The notes under the pieces are model-generated. The model did no database searches and was not told where the DNA came from. It saw nothing but the letters and a program-made list of their open reading frames with translations. A program made the translations under genes and the position numbers. A stretch of 52,215 nucleotides of DNA from a virus: positions 1 through 52,215 of IMG/VR virus record IMGVR_UViG_3300006853_000021, one strand, 5' to 3'. How positions within the stretch are numbered: the stretch's first letter is position 1; each line of letters starts with the position of its first letter. Positions 11,084 to 21,327 of the stretch are shown here, in pieces.

Positions 11084-14000
11084 TTACTTTTTATTCAGTG
11101 GAGGTACAGTCATAAGCGGTAGATTTCTACGTTTCATTTCCAGATCCAGCGCTCTTTGCATCTCTCTGAGATCAAAATCATCATATTCTGTATAACCTTT
11201 CACGTTACCCTGTGCATCATATCTGGTTACTGTACGCAAATCAGGAGTCTGATTAGCTGCCCGATTTCCTGAGAAATTGAATAATGCATTAGGACCAAAG
11301 TAGGTGGCCTTCAGACCGCCATCTTCTTGGGGCACGAATCTATAATCATACAGATTTTCGTAAGCTGCCAGACGCTTGTTTTCATATCTATTCTGCATAT
11401 ACTTACTCGATAGACTGTTCACAATCATCTGGTTTGTTGCACGAGTATTACTACGTGCCTGCGACTGACGTACCATCTGAGTATCAGCCAGTGCCAGGTT
11501 CTTCAGATTGGCATCATTGAGTAATGCTACATTCTTGTTGGTTACATCACTGGCTATTGCCTGGTTAGTTCTAAACTCCTCACCTTTTACGTTAGTATCA
11601 GCAGCATATTTTTGAGCAGCAAGTTCTCCGAGAGAGGATGGATTTTGTGCTCCGACAGCCCTGCGCAGGGCATTAAATGAGTTCTGATTTGCATTCAGCC
11701 TATCCTGGAAGCTTACCTGGTAGGGTTGATAGAGTTGTGGTTCATACCGCTGTGTAGGTACGGGCTCTACACTATTGGTAGCTGCTGCATATATCTCTCC
11801 AAGGAGCTGGTTTATATGCAGCGGTTCTACATTGCTGGGCAGATTTACATCATCTGGTGGATTCAATGGATCATATGGCGGTTCCACTGTACCAGGTCTG
11901 GGTCTTTGTGCACCTGGAGTGAATCCAGGCACATTAGGAAGATCATATGGGGTAAATGGAGGTGCCACAGAAGGAGTTTTAGCCCCTGGGCCATATCGAG
12001 TACCTTCACCTTGTTTCATGGTACCAACCATGAGTTCGAACTCAGCAGGACTCAAATCACCTACTTTTGCATTACTTAATGCACTCAAGTCATACTTATA
12101 AGGATGTTTGCCAGTCCATTTATGAATGGCCTTATCAATAGGCAAATTCTTGTACTCAGAACTTTTCAAAAGGGTACGCATTGCCTTATCGCCAGCTTCT
12201 TTGTTAGGGAAAACAGCGAAGTTCCCACCATCATCAGCAGGTGGGCCTTTTATGGCACCCATTTTCTTGGCAAATTTGCCCCATTTGATATTACCTGGAT
12301 TGTTATTGCGATCCGCCATTGTGGGATCATTTATAGCTCCTCCTGCCTGGTAGTACCCCTTACCTTTTACTTTCTTTCCCTTCTTGGCTTTTGCCATTCT
12401 GCCAGCCGAGAGCTTTTCAGCATCCAGTCCAAATTCATCTGCTGTGTCCAACATTGCTTTCTGTAAAGCAGAAAGACTCTCCTTCTTCTGTGCCAGATCA
12501 CGTTGACCCAGCTCTCCGCCTTGCATCATTACCATGCCTGAATTGAACTTCAGCTTCTCGAATTTATTGGAAGGGTTGGCTTCATTGACATACTTGGATC
12601 CACTTGTTTTCAATCTATCGTAGTGTTGCTCCTTCTTGGCAATCTCTTTAGCGACAGTTTTGAACTTAGTTCTTGTACCAGGCAGGTACATATTGCCAAA
12701 TATATTCAGGTTACCTTCTGTATCCTGCGCAGCATATTCTCCACCTTCAACTTCTACAGGTGTACCATTATAGTGCATACCGATCCCACCGTTATCATGA
12801 GAAGCACCTTGAAACTCTACTGTGCCACCATCGTAGGGATTGTATGATGCAAGCTTGGAGTTGCCACCCCACATAGTTCCTATTTGTCCGCCATCATCAT
12901 AGATCACACCCCCTTTTTTAAGGCTGGCTGTAGCCCCTGCGATAGGAGGAGTAGGAGCACTTAAATAGGATGGTCTCATCGCAAGGTCACCTCTCTCAGA
13001 GAAGGATACCTGCCGTGTTTTTGGATCATACTTGTATTCTCTACCATAGCTCTTTGTACCCTCTGTGTTGCTTACGCCAACAGAAGGAGTAAGCTGGAGA
13101 CTTGCAAAGCGTCTTCCATAATTCAGATTCCTTACATCATTTTCACCTTCTTTGGTACCATATAATGGTTGACGACCCTGCTGCACATTGTAGGAATTCA
13201 CATCCTGTAATGCTCCAACATATTCATTATAGTCCTCAGGATTGAGCGTAGACTGAACTTCAGCAGGTGTCAGATAATCATCAAATGGAGTATCCTGCAC
13301 ATACTTCTCTGCACCAGCCATATCTCCTGTCCTTCTCAGACCTGTAAGACCTGTGAAATAATCTTTGAACCCTTGAGGATTCTTTGCTTTCAACTTGTCA
13401 TTTAGAATGTTCTTGAAATGACCCAGTCTGGCGCTCGCCTGATAATATTTTTCCTGCGCAGAAAGTTGGGGCGCGCCAGGTGCTGTATTATTCACCTGAG
13501 TACCCATCTGGGCCTTACCAGCAGCTACCATTCCAAAGTATTGTTTCTGCTTCTTGGTGAGTTTCTTACCGCTTGCTGTACCATCTCTGAGCATCTCTTT
13601 TGCTTTTGCTGCACTCAGGCCCGCGCGAGCCATTGGATATTCCATAACTCCATCCGCATTGAAGTTATAATCCTGTCCAGGCATCATCATCATTTCCTCT
13701 CCTAAGGAGCCTTTTTGAATAGGACGTGCCATTATAGGTTGAGAGACTCCCTGCATAGTAATATTACCACCAGGTATAATATTGTAAGGATTGTTAGCAG
13801 TTGCACTACCATCGAGATAGCCAGTATTATTGATTGGACCTCCCTGTTGGTACTGTAACCATTGCTCAAAAAGATCTGTGTTGGGGTATCGAGGACCTAC
13901 TTCACGGAATTCTCTACCATTCCAGTTGACCTGACCGCCTTCTTTATACTGAATCCACTGTTCAAGCAAATCAGTATTTGGATACCTGGCAGGCACCTCA

Positions 14001-16414
14001 CGAAACTCTTTTCCTGTCCAATTTACCTGACCGCCATCTTTGTATAGTAGCCACTGTTCCATCAGGTCAGCATTGGGATATACAGCATTCACATCATTGA
14101 TGATAGCATCACCATTTACTGATCCGCCTTGTTTGTAAAGAAGCCATTGCTCCAGCAGATCTGAATTGGGGTAGCTGGCACCTACCATCCTGATATCAGC
14201 CCCACCATTCACATTACCTCCCTGCTCATATCGCTTAGGGTAGAAGTTGCTCATGTTGTCAGGAATGATCATTCCTTCTGCGCCTTTGCGCTTTCTGGCC
14301 ATCTTTTTTAGTGTCTTTGCCAAAGCTTTCCTCCTTGGTGTGCACGTTTTTTTAGTCATTGGCGTACAGTAACCCTTGTGCTTGGGGTTGATAGCCTTCT
14401 GGATCCAGCCGCCGTCCTTCATTTTTGGCTGCTGGACATAGGGCTGTACCGTATCTACCATATTACGAATATCCTGGTTATTCCTGAGTATTTCATCTCT
14501 GAGAGAGAGAACGGTTTTTCCATAAGCAGGATTTTTCTTCAGATCCAGGGGTTGTTTCGCTGAAACAGGGATTTCATAGAATGCACGGCTGGTCCCTTTA
14601 TGATACTCCTTTTCTGTATCAGGTGTTAATACCCCCAGTCCATTATAGGTCTGAAGGCGGTAAGCGTCCGTAGCAGGAATCACCCCTTTTCGAGCAAGAG
14701 TTTTGGCATAGGTATTCTTGTCTTTTAAAGCTATACTTAGTAGGTAGGGTTCTATATCCTCATTTCTCATCTGCTTGAAAGTCTCCCAATTTGGCTCGAT
14801 ATATTCCTTACTCCTGACATGCCCAAGATTGTCATCGGTGGTTCCCAACTCACTTTCCTGCATCGCTACTGCAAGTGCATCATATGGATCAACTCCTTGA
14901 GCTTTCGCATGAGCAATGATCTTTTGTATAATGGCCTGGGGGGCATCAATAGTTTTAGCTGATTTGTTTTTGAATGGTTTGCCGGTAGCAGGATTGATTT
15001 TTCTTTTATCATCCAGATGAATACTCTTCACCGTGTCCTTTGGCAGATACAAATTCAGTATGCCATGTTCCCTCGAACGGTTATCGAGCACACCCCCCTC
15101 CTGCATTGCACGATAACCTGCTGCGGTAGCACTATCCTCTCTTTCCTCAGAGGAAATAGGTGAAATAGCTCCTGCATCCATGAAATCTCTCCAGGCTTTC
15201 TTATCCTTGAAATATATACTACGTTGTTTGCCCGGCGCATTCTCATCTCTGACAGTAACAGAATATTTGGTAGGCTTTTGAGATAGATCCGACAGTTTTC
15301 CCGATGGTGATATTCTACTTGTGGTAGTCATATCTGTACCTCTTACTCTGGAGGATTTAAGGTTCGGTAACTCTTGTTGTGGCTCACCATATCTTTGTAT
15401 TCTAATCTCCTTTTCCTTTGGACTAAGCATATCCCAAGGTTTAACTGCTACGGGATCATATTCGTATATTTTAACACTATCGCTAAAAAGACCTGATCCA
15501 GGATCAATATTATTATAGACCTTTAAATATTGTGGATTAATTCTTCTATCATATAAAGGAGCAGGAGAATTCAAATCTAATATACCATCATACGCTTCTC
15601 TCTGAGTAAATTGGTTATTATCAACTTTTTTATAAAAATCGTCTATTGTGAAATTTTTGTCATTCCATTCTCCTTGTTGAACAGACCTTGAAGTTACAGG
15701 ATAGTTTCTATCAAGAAGTTTGTTTTCCATATTTTCTCTAACTCCTGCAAGATTAGAAAATATGTTATTTTTAACTTTAAATTCGTCTTGTTTTTTATAA
15801 TTTTTGGAATTGTAATATTTCTCAATTTCCATCGCTCTTCTATATAACTTTAAACTATCTTGTCGAGTGGCCTGACCACCTGCCTGTGCGCTGGGTGTAT
15901 TACCATCATCCTTGATATATCCACCATATTCAGCAATAGCCTGCGATCCTGTACCATATAGGTCGGGGTTATAACCCATCTGGGGCTGTGCTGGCGTGTA
16001 TTTAGGATACCAGTCAGGAAGTATTGCATCAAATGCTGCAAGGCCCAATAGTGTTGCCTGACCAGGATTAAGTCCTTTCTTTCTCAGAGAGGCTGCAGGT
16101 TGCTGTGGCTGTGTTACGGGCTTTTTAGGAGCAGGTCCCCCCATAGGATCCCAGGTAGCTGTGCTGGTCATATCACCAGTAGGCTGAAAAGGTGTTATAC
16201 CCTTGATATTATCAAAGGCATTCATAGGAGGCTGCTGGGGAGGCTGGAGCATATTCTCCAGCTTCTTGAAATAGTCATCTGGCATGCTATTCAATGTGAT
16301 TGGAGGGGCCCCTGTTTCGCCCATTCGCTTCCCCATCTGGGCTTTTTTCATCTTCTTGCCTGCCTTGGCTTTAGGAAGGCTGCTGAAGAGTAGCTGCTTC
16401 GGTTTTACCTTCAT
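11084..16414 (-). CDS. Multidomain virion protein with two lysozyme-like segments and tandem repeats, 1,776 aa
   Basis: The N-terminus is Lys-rich (first ~35 residues), followed by a Pro/Gln-rich region to ~110. Around residues 500-520 the stretch DPYDALAVAMQESELG resembles the catalytic-Glu helix of lytic transglycosylases. A basic Cys-containing patch follows (~680-715), then four tandem ~31-residue repeats (~731-856). Near 1200-1225 there is a GG-rich motif (HDNGGIG...VEVEGGE) typical of crAss-like cargo proteins. Around 1365-1390 RNNNPGNIKWG resembles the start of another phage virion-lysozyme family. The C-terminus is helical and Gln/Asn-rich. It lies between the tail hub and the 885-residue cargo protein (6- and 4-base gaps). 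Inferred role: an internal or tail-associated protein that locally opens peptidoglycan during DNA entry. The enzymatic calls are tentative. Confidence 0.65.
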   Translation of the reverse strand: MKVKPKQLLFSSLPKAKAGKKMKKAQMGKRMGETGAPPITLNSMPDDYFKKLENMLQPPQQPPMNAFDNIKGITPFQPTGDMTSTATWDPMGGPAPKKPVTQPQQPAASLRKKGLNPGQATLLGLAAFDAILPDWYPKYTPAQPQMGYNPDLYGTGSQAIAEYGGYIKDDGNTPSAQAGGQATRQDSLKLYRRAMEIEKYYNSKNYKKQDEFKVKNNIFSNLAGVRENMENKLLDRNYPVTSRSVQQGEWNDKNFTIDDFYKKVDNNQFTQREAYDGILDLNSPAPLYDRRINPQYLKVYNNIDPGSGLFSDSVKIYEYDPVAVKPWDMLSPKEKEIRIQRYGEPQQELPNLKSSRVRGTDMTTTSRISPSGKLSDLSQKPTKYSVTVRDENAPGKQRSIYFKDKKAWRDFMDAGAISPISSEEREDSATAAGYRAMQEGGVLDNRSREHGILNLYLPKDTVKSIHLDDKRKINPATGKPFKNKSAKTIDAPQAIIQKIIAHAKAQGVDPYDALAVAMQESELGTTDDNLGHVRSKEYIEPNWETFKQMRNEDIEPYLLSIALKDKNTYAKTLARKGVIPATDAYRLQTYNGLGVLTPDTEKEYHKGTSRAFYEIPVSAKQPLDLKKNPAYGKTVLSLRDEILRNNQDIRNMVDTVQPYVQQPKMKDGGWIQKAINPKHKGYCTPMTKKTCTPRRKALAKTLKKMARKRKGAEGMIIPDNMSNFYPKRYEQGGNVNGGADIRMVGASYPNSDLLEQWLLYKQGGSVNGDAIINDVNAVYPNADLMEQWLLYKDGGQVNWTGKEFREVPARYPNTDLLEQWIQYKEGGQVNWNGREFREVGPRYPNTDLFEQWLQYQQGGPINNTGYLDGSATANNPYNIIPGGNITMQGVSQPIMARPIQKGSLGEEMMMMPGQDYNFNADGVMEYPMARAGLSAAKAKEMLRDGTASGKKLTKKQKQYFGMVAAGKAQMGTQVNNTAPGAPQLSAQEKYYQASARLGHFKNILNDKLKAKNPQGFKDYFTGLTGLRRTGDMAGAEKYVQDTPFDDYLTPAEVQSTLNPEDYNEYVGALQDVNSYNVQQGRQPLYGTKEGENDVRNLNYGRRFASLQLTPSVGVSNTEGTKSYGREYKYDPKTRQVSFSERGDLAMRPSYLSAPTPPIAGATASLKKGGVIYDDGGQIGTMWGGNSKLASYNPYDGGTVEFQGASHDNGGIGMHYNGTPVEVEGGEYAAQDTEGNLNIFGNMYLPGTRTKFKTVAKEIAKKEQHYDRLKTSGSKYVNEANPSNKFEKLKFNSGMVMMQGGELGQRDLAQKKESLSALQKAMLDTADEFGLDAEKLSAGRMAKAKKGKKVKGKGYYQAGGAINDPTMADRNNNPGNIKWGKFAKKMGAIKGPPADDGGNFAVFPNKEAGDKAMRTLLKSSEYKNLPIDKAIHKWTGKHPYKYDLSALSNAKVGDLSPAEFELMVGTMKQGEGTRYGPGAKTPSVAPPFTPYDLPNVPGFTPGAQRPRPGTVEPPYDPLNPPDDVNLPSNVEPLHINQLLGEIYAAATNSVEPVPTQRYEPQLYQPYQVSFQDRLNANQNSFNALRRAVGAQNPSSLGELAAQKYAADTNVKGEEFRTNQAIASDVTNKNVALLNDANLKNLALADTQMVRQSQARSNTRATNQMIVNSLSSKYMQNRYENKRLAAYENLYDYRFVPQEDGGLKATYFGPNALFNFSGNRAANQTPDLRTVTRYDAQGNVKGYTEYDDFDLREMQRALDLEMKRRNLPLMTVPPLNKK
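13847..14224 (-). repeat. Four tandem 31/32-residue coding repeats
   Basis: Four consecutive copies of 31, 31, 32 and 32 residues fill exactly 378 bases inside the 1,776-residue virion protein. Each begins with (Q/D/E)GG-x-VN and ends with YPN-x-DL(L/M/F)EQWxxY(K/Q). Copies 3 and 4 are closer to each other (both QVNW-x-G-x-EFREV) than to copies 1 and 2. A fifth QGG follows the last copy and then diverges. The repeat is not a family I recognise. Amphipathic DLLEQWLLYK helices separated by Gly-Gly turns suggest a stack of small helical modules. Confidence 0.9.
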
Positions 16415-16419
16415 TGGTA

Positions 16420-19400
16420 TTACTTGTAAGAGATCATAGTCTCTGTTAAAATGAATTGAGATGTAAGTCGTACATCTGACCTGTTATCAAGAATATGCCT
16501 TATCCGACAGTCCTTTGCTCTCAATGGATATTTCCTGAAACTGCGCACAGAATAATCCATATTGTCGTCATTAAGCACTTTGTCATCTGATAGGTTCTCG
16601 CATTGTGTCAGCCAGATAGGTTCTCCATAATCACGCACCACATCCCATAACCCATTGTAATTGTAGAAGTTATCTGACTTTACTACCAGGATATCTACCC
16701 CATTACCGTTAATGCGCGGATATTGCAGATAAGATAATAAATTATTCTTGGGTTTGAATATCAGATTTCTCATCCCTGTACATTGCTGATCGTTCGATAT
16801 AATTGCCTTATTAAAGTATATATCATTGGTCTGCACAAAGCTTTGTGCATTTGTTATCCTGTTGACTTTAGTATAATCTTTCACACTCTGCAGGATTTCA
16901 TCTTGCGCGTTATAATGAAATGGGTAGTCCAATATATAAGCATGTATATCGCCATAAAAGTTATTGAAACCAGTGTCTGTGGTATCATGTAACCATACAG
17001 AATTTCCATTCGGATTGTTGCTATAGAATCTGCTTATATCCTGGATATAGAAATTTGGTAGGTAACTATGGAAAGAAACCCACATCTTCATCGGGATCCA
17101 GTAGGAAAGAGTGAAGCTGGTACTGCAGAACATCGTTGGATCAGTAAGCGATACTTCTGCCCCATTCAGAGTAAATATGTCCAGTTCACTATCGTAAACA
17201 ATGGCACTGTTGAGTGGTCTATAATCCAGTTTCGTGATAATGATTCTGTCGTAGTAATTGTCGTATACACCATGCAGACCTATGCCTTTAAAATGATTAT
17301 CTATACTATAATTCGGGAATGCCTTCTGTATCTGGAAAGGTAGGTTGTTGGTCAGAAACTTGCTCACACCCTCATTTCCGATATTCTCCAGACTCTGTCC
17401 GCCTATCATAAATACCTGTCCACGCTTGGCATCAATAGTGAAGTGCCCATATTCCGTTTTGAGCAGGAATTTATGTTGTGTGCCAGCGTATCCTGTATCC
17501 GTCTCAGCGAAGTCCACAGGTGGAACATTGCTGTTGAACAGAGATTGTCCAAGATAAACATCTCCTATAGACGAAGCTGCAGTCAATAATGCATTGTACA
17601 ACTGCATTTTGTTCTCAAAACGTGCAAGTACCTGCCTTGTCTCCAGCCCATCCAGAGAGATTAGTCGTCCATAGTTCAATGGAAAGTCGAAGAACGCAGC
17701 TGGTCTATATATGAGCCAGTTGTTCCTGAAGTAGTTTACTACGTCTGACTGCCTCTCAGAGAAGATTGCTTTGTTAGGGAACATATGTCTGCAATCCTCA
17801 CCAGGAACAAAATCAACGGGAAGTGTGCTGAATACATTTTCTGTGTTTTGCTTTGAAAAAGTCTTGTTGTATGTATAGGTATTGTCCTGAACGATAGGAA
17901 CAAATGACTCCTGTAACCAGTCATCAGGGACATCTGTACCTACATGTGGATAGAAATCTCCTTCACGCGCATTAGTTGCCTGCCTGTAATCCACATTCAC
18001 CTGGCTTTCCACATAGAAGTTTACTATACCATAAGCGAATAGGTAGATCTTACCTGCATCATAGAAGAAAGCACTGTTTTCACAATCAAAGTTGTTTACT
18101 TTGACACCAAACAGGCTTCCTATGCCAAATCCTCCACCATCTCCACGCCTGATATCTGTAGAGAACCAGTACCTGGGAAACCCGATGTTTCCGAGCTCAT
18201 CATAGAAGACATCACTTTCATCCGGGAAACCAACCCTATTGTCAATAAAGAAGGGTATTTTTCTCTTGAATGCGAATTTGTTAATGAAGGTATCTCCGCC
18301 AAATACATCTTTGAAATGGGGACCTGTGAAGTCGGCAGATACATCTATAAGGAACTGATATCCTGTGTCAATGGCATCATACGAATAAATCTGGCCGTAT
18401 TGATCTGGGGAAGGAACCTTGATAGAACCGTAATAAGATGATATATCACGGTTGTAAAACCTATTTTGGCATCCTACTTCTCCGAGAGTGAAGCGTGAAT
18501 TATCCTGGGGAATACCAGGTATGGAATCGGGGTAGGGTAAAGGAGCAGTTGTCCTTAGGTAAACTGAGGATTCACGCTGATAATTATTTACAATGTTCTC
18601 ATCCCCTACACCCTGCAGACCAGGTGCCAAATATGCTGCAATATCTAATCTGCGGATTTTGTTGCCTGTATCATTAGGCAAAGTGGTAGTTTCTGTATAG
18701 TTACCTACCGAATTGAACTGGTAGGCCATATTCTTTTTGGGCAACAATTTGAAGATGATATCTTCCAGTATGGTAAATGCAGTGAATGCCGCTGCTCCAT
18801 CAAAAGGTTGGTTGGACACACCATACATACCTGATGCAAATCCTATAGCTATACCTACTGCCAGTGCAGTAAGGTATGATTCCAGTGAAGGAAATCTATA
18901 CTTGGAGTGATCCTTTACCTGCACAAAATGCGAACGTGTACTGCCGTATTCTACTGTTTCTATTTTGAGCACAGTACCCAGGAACGGCTGAAAGAATGAT
19001 GTATCGGGGCTATGGAAGGTATACCGCATCCCACTGGCCGTCTCAGAGAAGCCATCAAGAAGATGGCTGCCTACCGGAAGGCGTGGGGCAGCCACATAGG
19101 TTACTTCTGCACTGTTGCCAGTTATTTCACCATCTACAGCAGTACCAGGAGTTGGGAAATCATATACTTGTGCTGTTAGTACCAGTGTATGATCAATGGA
19201 AAAATCCACACCATTGACAAAGCTGTCAAACGATACAAATCTTGGAACTCCGCCCAGAATTTGCAACGTCGTATGTGTATCTATACGTGAAGAGTTAGTG
19301 CGCTTTAAATTAGTAACCAGTATCCAGGAATTTGTGTTGTCTACTGTCAGTTGTCCTGTGTCGTATATCACTGTCGAATCGAAGTACACACGAAGACGCT

Positions 19401-21327
19401 TCTTCGTAGTGGTACCACCAAATGTTCCTCTATAAGTACCTACCACCTTATCATTATCGACGGTAAGTGTATCTAATGGAATAGTTCCTTCGTATAGGAT
19501 TGTCTCAGATATACCAACACTCTGAGAAGATTCAAATGAACCAAAGAGCTGCTGACTCAACATTCCAGTAGCCGAATTACTGATAAAAGGATCCGGCCTC
19601 AGATCATTGAAGGGGTAATTGGGATAGAAATATTCAGTTCCTTCTTTTGCATATTGTCCGACATTGAAAAGCAATCCTTTTGCAATAACGGACTTTGCAT
19701 TAGCACGATTGGCCCTTACTACTTTCACCGCAGCAATATTGTTCTTCTGATCTTCGGTTAGATTAGACGACCTGATAGCCTCATAAAGAGTTTGCATATC
19801 AATACGTAGACCCAATGGATATACATTCCCTCCATCATCGTGATGATTAGTAATTGCGTTATCAGGATACTTGAAATGGCGAATGGGTCGTCCCTGGAGA
19901 TCTCCCCATACCGGCTCATTGCAGGGGTATGTCTCAGTAGATTGCCAGAAGGAGAACTCACCAAACTGGTAAGGACCCTGATAGCATGGATCGTCCGGAT
20001 CATATGCAGGATCTATACCTGTAACACTGGCTGTATTGTATACTTCCCAACGCTGTTTAGGCTCAGGTTCTTCACAAACATTTCCGTCCTGTACTACATC
20101 TGCATTATCCACAATTACCAGATCTGAGGCAAGTGGTGCTCTTCCAACCAATGGGAATCTATCTGTCTGGTGACCATTTCTCAGGATGAACACAAGATCA
20201 TAAGCATATACTTCATCTCTCATATATCCTCTGAGACCGGCTGCATTCAGTTCGTTTTTATATTGTTCCTGATCTGGCGGCAACTTCCAGCTTACCCATT
20301 GCAGTTTTACTTTACTGGCAATATCCTGGTAGTTGAGCCGCTCGGTTGTAGTCATGCCTTTGAATACCAGTATATCATTCACTGTAGTAAGGTCATCTGC
20401 TGTATCGTAGGAAGGAAAGCGTTCGAAAATATCGTTTATACTAAGTGTTATACCTGCTTTCGACTGACCTGTGTATACGATGTTCTGTACAGGACCTTGT
20501 ATAGGAAATGTCCCAACCAGATCAACAGATGGAATACTGTTGATTGTTTTGATCACTGCTATGTTGAAGAACTCGTATAAACCTGTTGTATCAATATTGC
20601 TGATGAGAAGTTCTATAGATTTACCTACTTGGTAATTGAAATCAGGAGTAACTTTCAGCGGATCGAATATAGGTAATGGATTAGTGATAGAATAATACGA
20701 TGTATATGGATCTCCCAATGAGCTTGCATACTGAAATGCGAACTGATAACTGCCAGCAGTGAGAGTACCATCCGATTCCACATCCGTATAGCTTACCTGA
20801 GGAATAAAGAACTCAGGCATCACACGCATTTTATTACAATCTATCTCCGCAGAAGTATTATTCTCACAACCTTCCAACCTTTCAACGAATGGAAGATTAT
20901 CCAAATCTATATAGCGCATAGGATTAAATCCATCTGTCCAATAGATTTCAGTAGAACAGTTTGTAATCTTGTGAACTGCCTTCATGATCGGATAGTTCAG
21001 ATTGAAGTTCAAGCAGTCCGCATTGATCACTGTTGAGTAGGTACAATCAATAACTCTACCTATCTCAGAGAGGGATGAGGTAGGATTGGCGAGGAAAAGG
21101 ATTTTGATGTTCTTCTCAACTATATTATGTGTGCCGATTACTCTATATCCATCAGGAATATCAAAGCAGAACGAATTCTGAGTTTCATTCTGGTAAGTAA
21201 TAGCATTGCCATCAAAAGCCGATATCATTGCATTCTTGGCATAGGCCAGCTGACCAGGCTTGATCTGGGCAGTGATTGAATCCAGGTTCAAACCCAGATA
21301 GGCATTGTTAGGTCTTATTTGACTCAT
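16420..21327 (-). CDS. Tail hub / muzzle-like protein, 1,635 aa
   Basis: A 1,635-residue, beta-rich, aromatic- and Asn-rich protein with few charged helices. It begins MSQIRPNNAYLGLNLD and has a repeated NPxPxx / YTSYYSI style typical of phage tail hubs. Its size and its place directly after the tail-ring genes match the crAss-like protein called muzzle or tail stabilisation protein (the phi-crAss001 gp44 class), which forms the distal tail opening. A Gly/Ala-rich hydrophobic segment lies around residue 830-860. It overlaps the 310-residue gene by 4 bases. The assignment rests on size, composition and synteny, not on a catalytic motif. Confidence 0.62.
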   Translation of the reverse strand: MSQIRPNNAYLGLNLDSITAQIKPGQLAYAKNAMISAFDGNAITYQNETQNSFCFDIPDGYRVIGTHNIVEKNIKILFLANPTSSLSEIGRVIDCTYSTVINADCLNFNLNYPIMKAVHKITNCSTEIYWTDGFNPMRYIDLDNLPFVERLEGCENNTSAEIDCNKMRVMPEFFIPQVSYTDVESDGTLTAGSYQFAFQYASSLGDPYTSYYSITNPLPIFDPLKVTPDFNYQVGKSIELLISNIDTTGLYEFFNIAVIKTINSIPSVDLVGTFPIQGPVQNIVYTGQSKAGITLSINDIFERFPSYDTADDLTTVNDILVFKGMTTTERLNYQDIASKVKLQWVSWKLPPDQEQYKNELNAAGLRGYMRDEVYAYDLVFILRNGHQTDRFPLVGRAPLASDLVIVDNADVVQDGNVCEEPEPKQRWEVYNTASVTGIDPAYDPDDPCYQGPYQFGEFSFWQSTETYPCNEPVWGDLQGRPIRHFKYPDNAITNHHDDGGNVYPLGLRIDMQTLYEAIRSSNLTEDQKNNIAAVKVVRANRANAKSVIAKGLLFNVGQYAKEGTEYFYPNYPFNDLRPDPFISNSATGMLSQQLFGSFESSQSVGISETILYEGTIPLDTLTVDNDKVVGTYRGTFGGTTTKKRLRVYFDSTVIYDTGQLTVDNTNSWILVTNLKRTNSSRIDTHTTLQILGGVPRFVSFDSFVNGVDFSIDHTLVLTAQVYDFPTPGTAVDGEITGNSAEVTYVAAPRLPVGSHLLDGFSETASGMRYTFHSPDTSFFQPFLGTVLKIETVEYGSTRSHFVQVKDHSKYRFPSLESYLTALAVGIAIGFASGMYGVSNQPFDGAAAFTAFTILEDIIFKLLPKKNMAYQFNSVGNYTETTTLPNDTGNKIRRLDIAAYLAPGLQGVGDENIVNNYQRESSVYLRTTAPLPYPDSIPGIPQDNSRFTLGEVGCQNRFYNRDISSYYGSIKVPSPDQYGQIYSYDAIDTGYQFLIDVSADFTGPHFKDVFGGDTFINKFAFKRKIPFFIDNRVGFPDESDVFYDELGNIGFPRYWFSTDIRRGDGGGFGIGSLFGVKVNNFDCENSAFFYDAGKIYLFAYGIVNFYVESQVNVDYRQATNAREGDFYPHVGTDVPDDWLQESFVPIVQDNTYTYNKTFSKQNTENVFSTLPVDFVPGEDCRHMFPNKAIFSERQSDVVNYFRNNWLIYRPAAFFDFPLNYGRLISLDGLETRQVLARFENKMQLYNALLTAASSIGDVYLGQSLFNSNVPPVDFAETDTGYAGTQHKFLLKTEYGHFTIDAKRGQVFMIGGQSLENIGNEGVSKFLTNNLPFQIQKAFPNYSIDNHFKGIGLHGVYDNYYDRIIITKLDYRPLNSAIVYDSELDIFTLNGAEVSLTDPTMFCSTSFTLSYWIPMKMWVSFHSYLPNFYIQDISRFYSNNPNGNSVWLHDTTDTGFNNFYGDIHAYILDYPFHYNAQDEILQSVKDYTKVNRITNAQSFVQTNDIYFNKAIISNDQQCTGMRNLIFKPKNNLLSYLQYPRINGNGVDILVVKSDNFYNYNGLWDVVRDYGEPIWLTQCENLSDDKVLNDDNMDYSVRSFRKYPLRAKDCRIRHILDNRSDVRLTSQFILTETMISYK

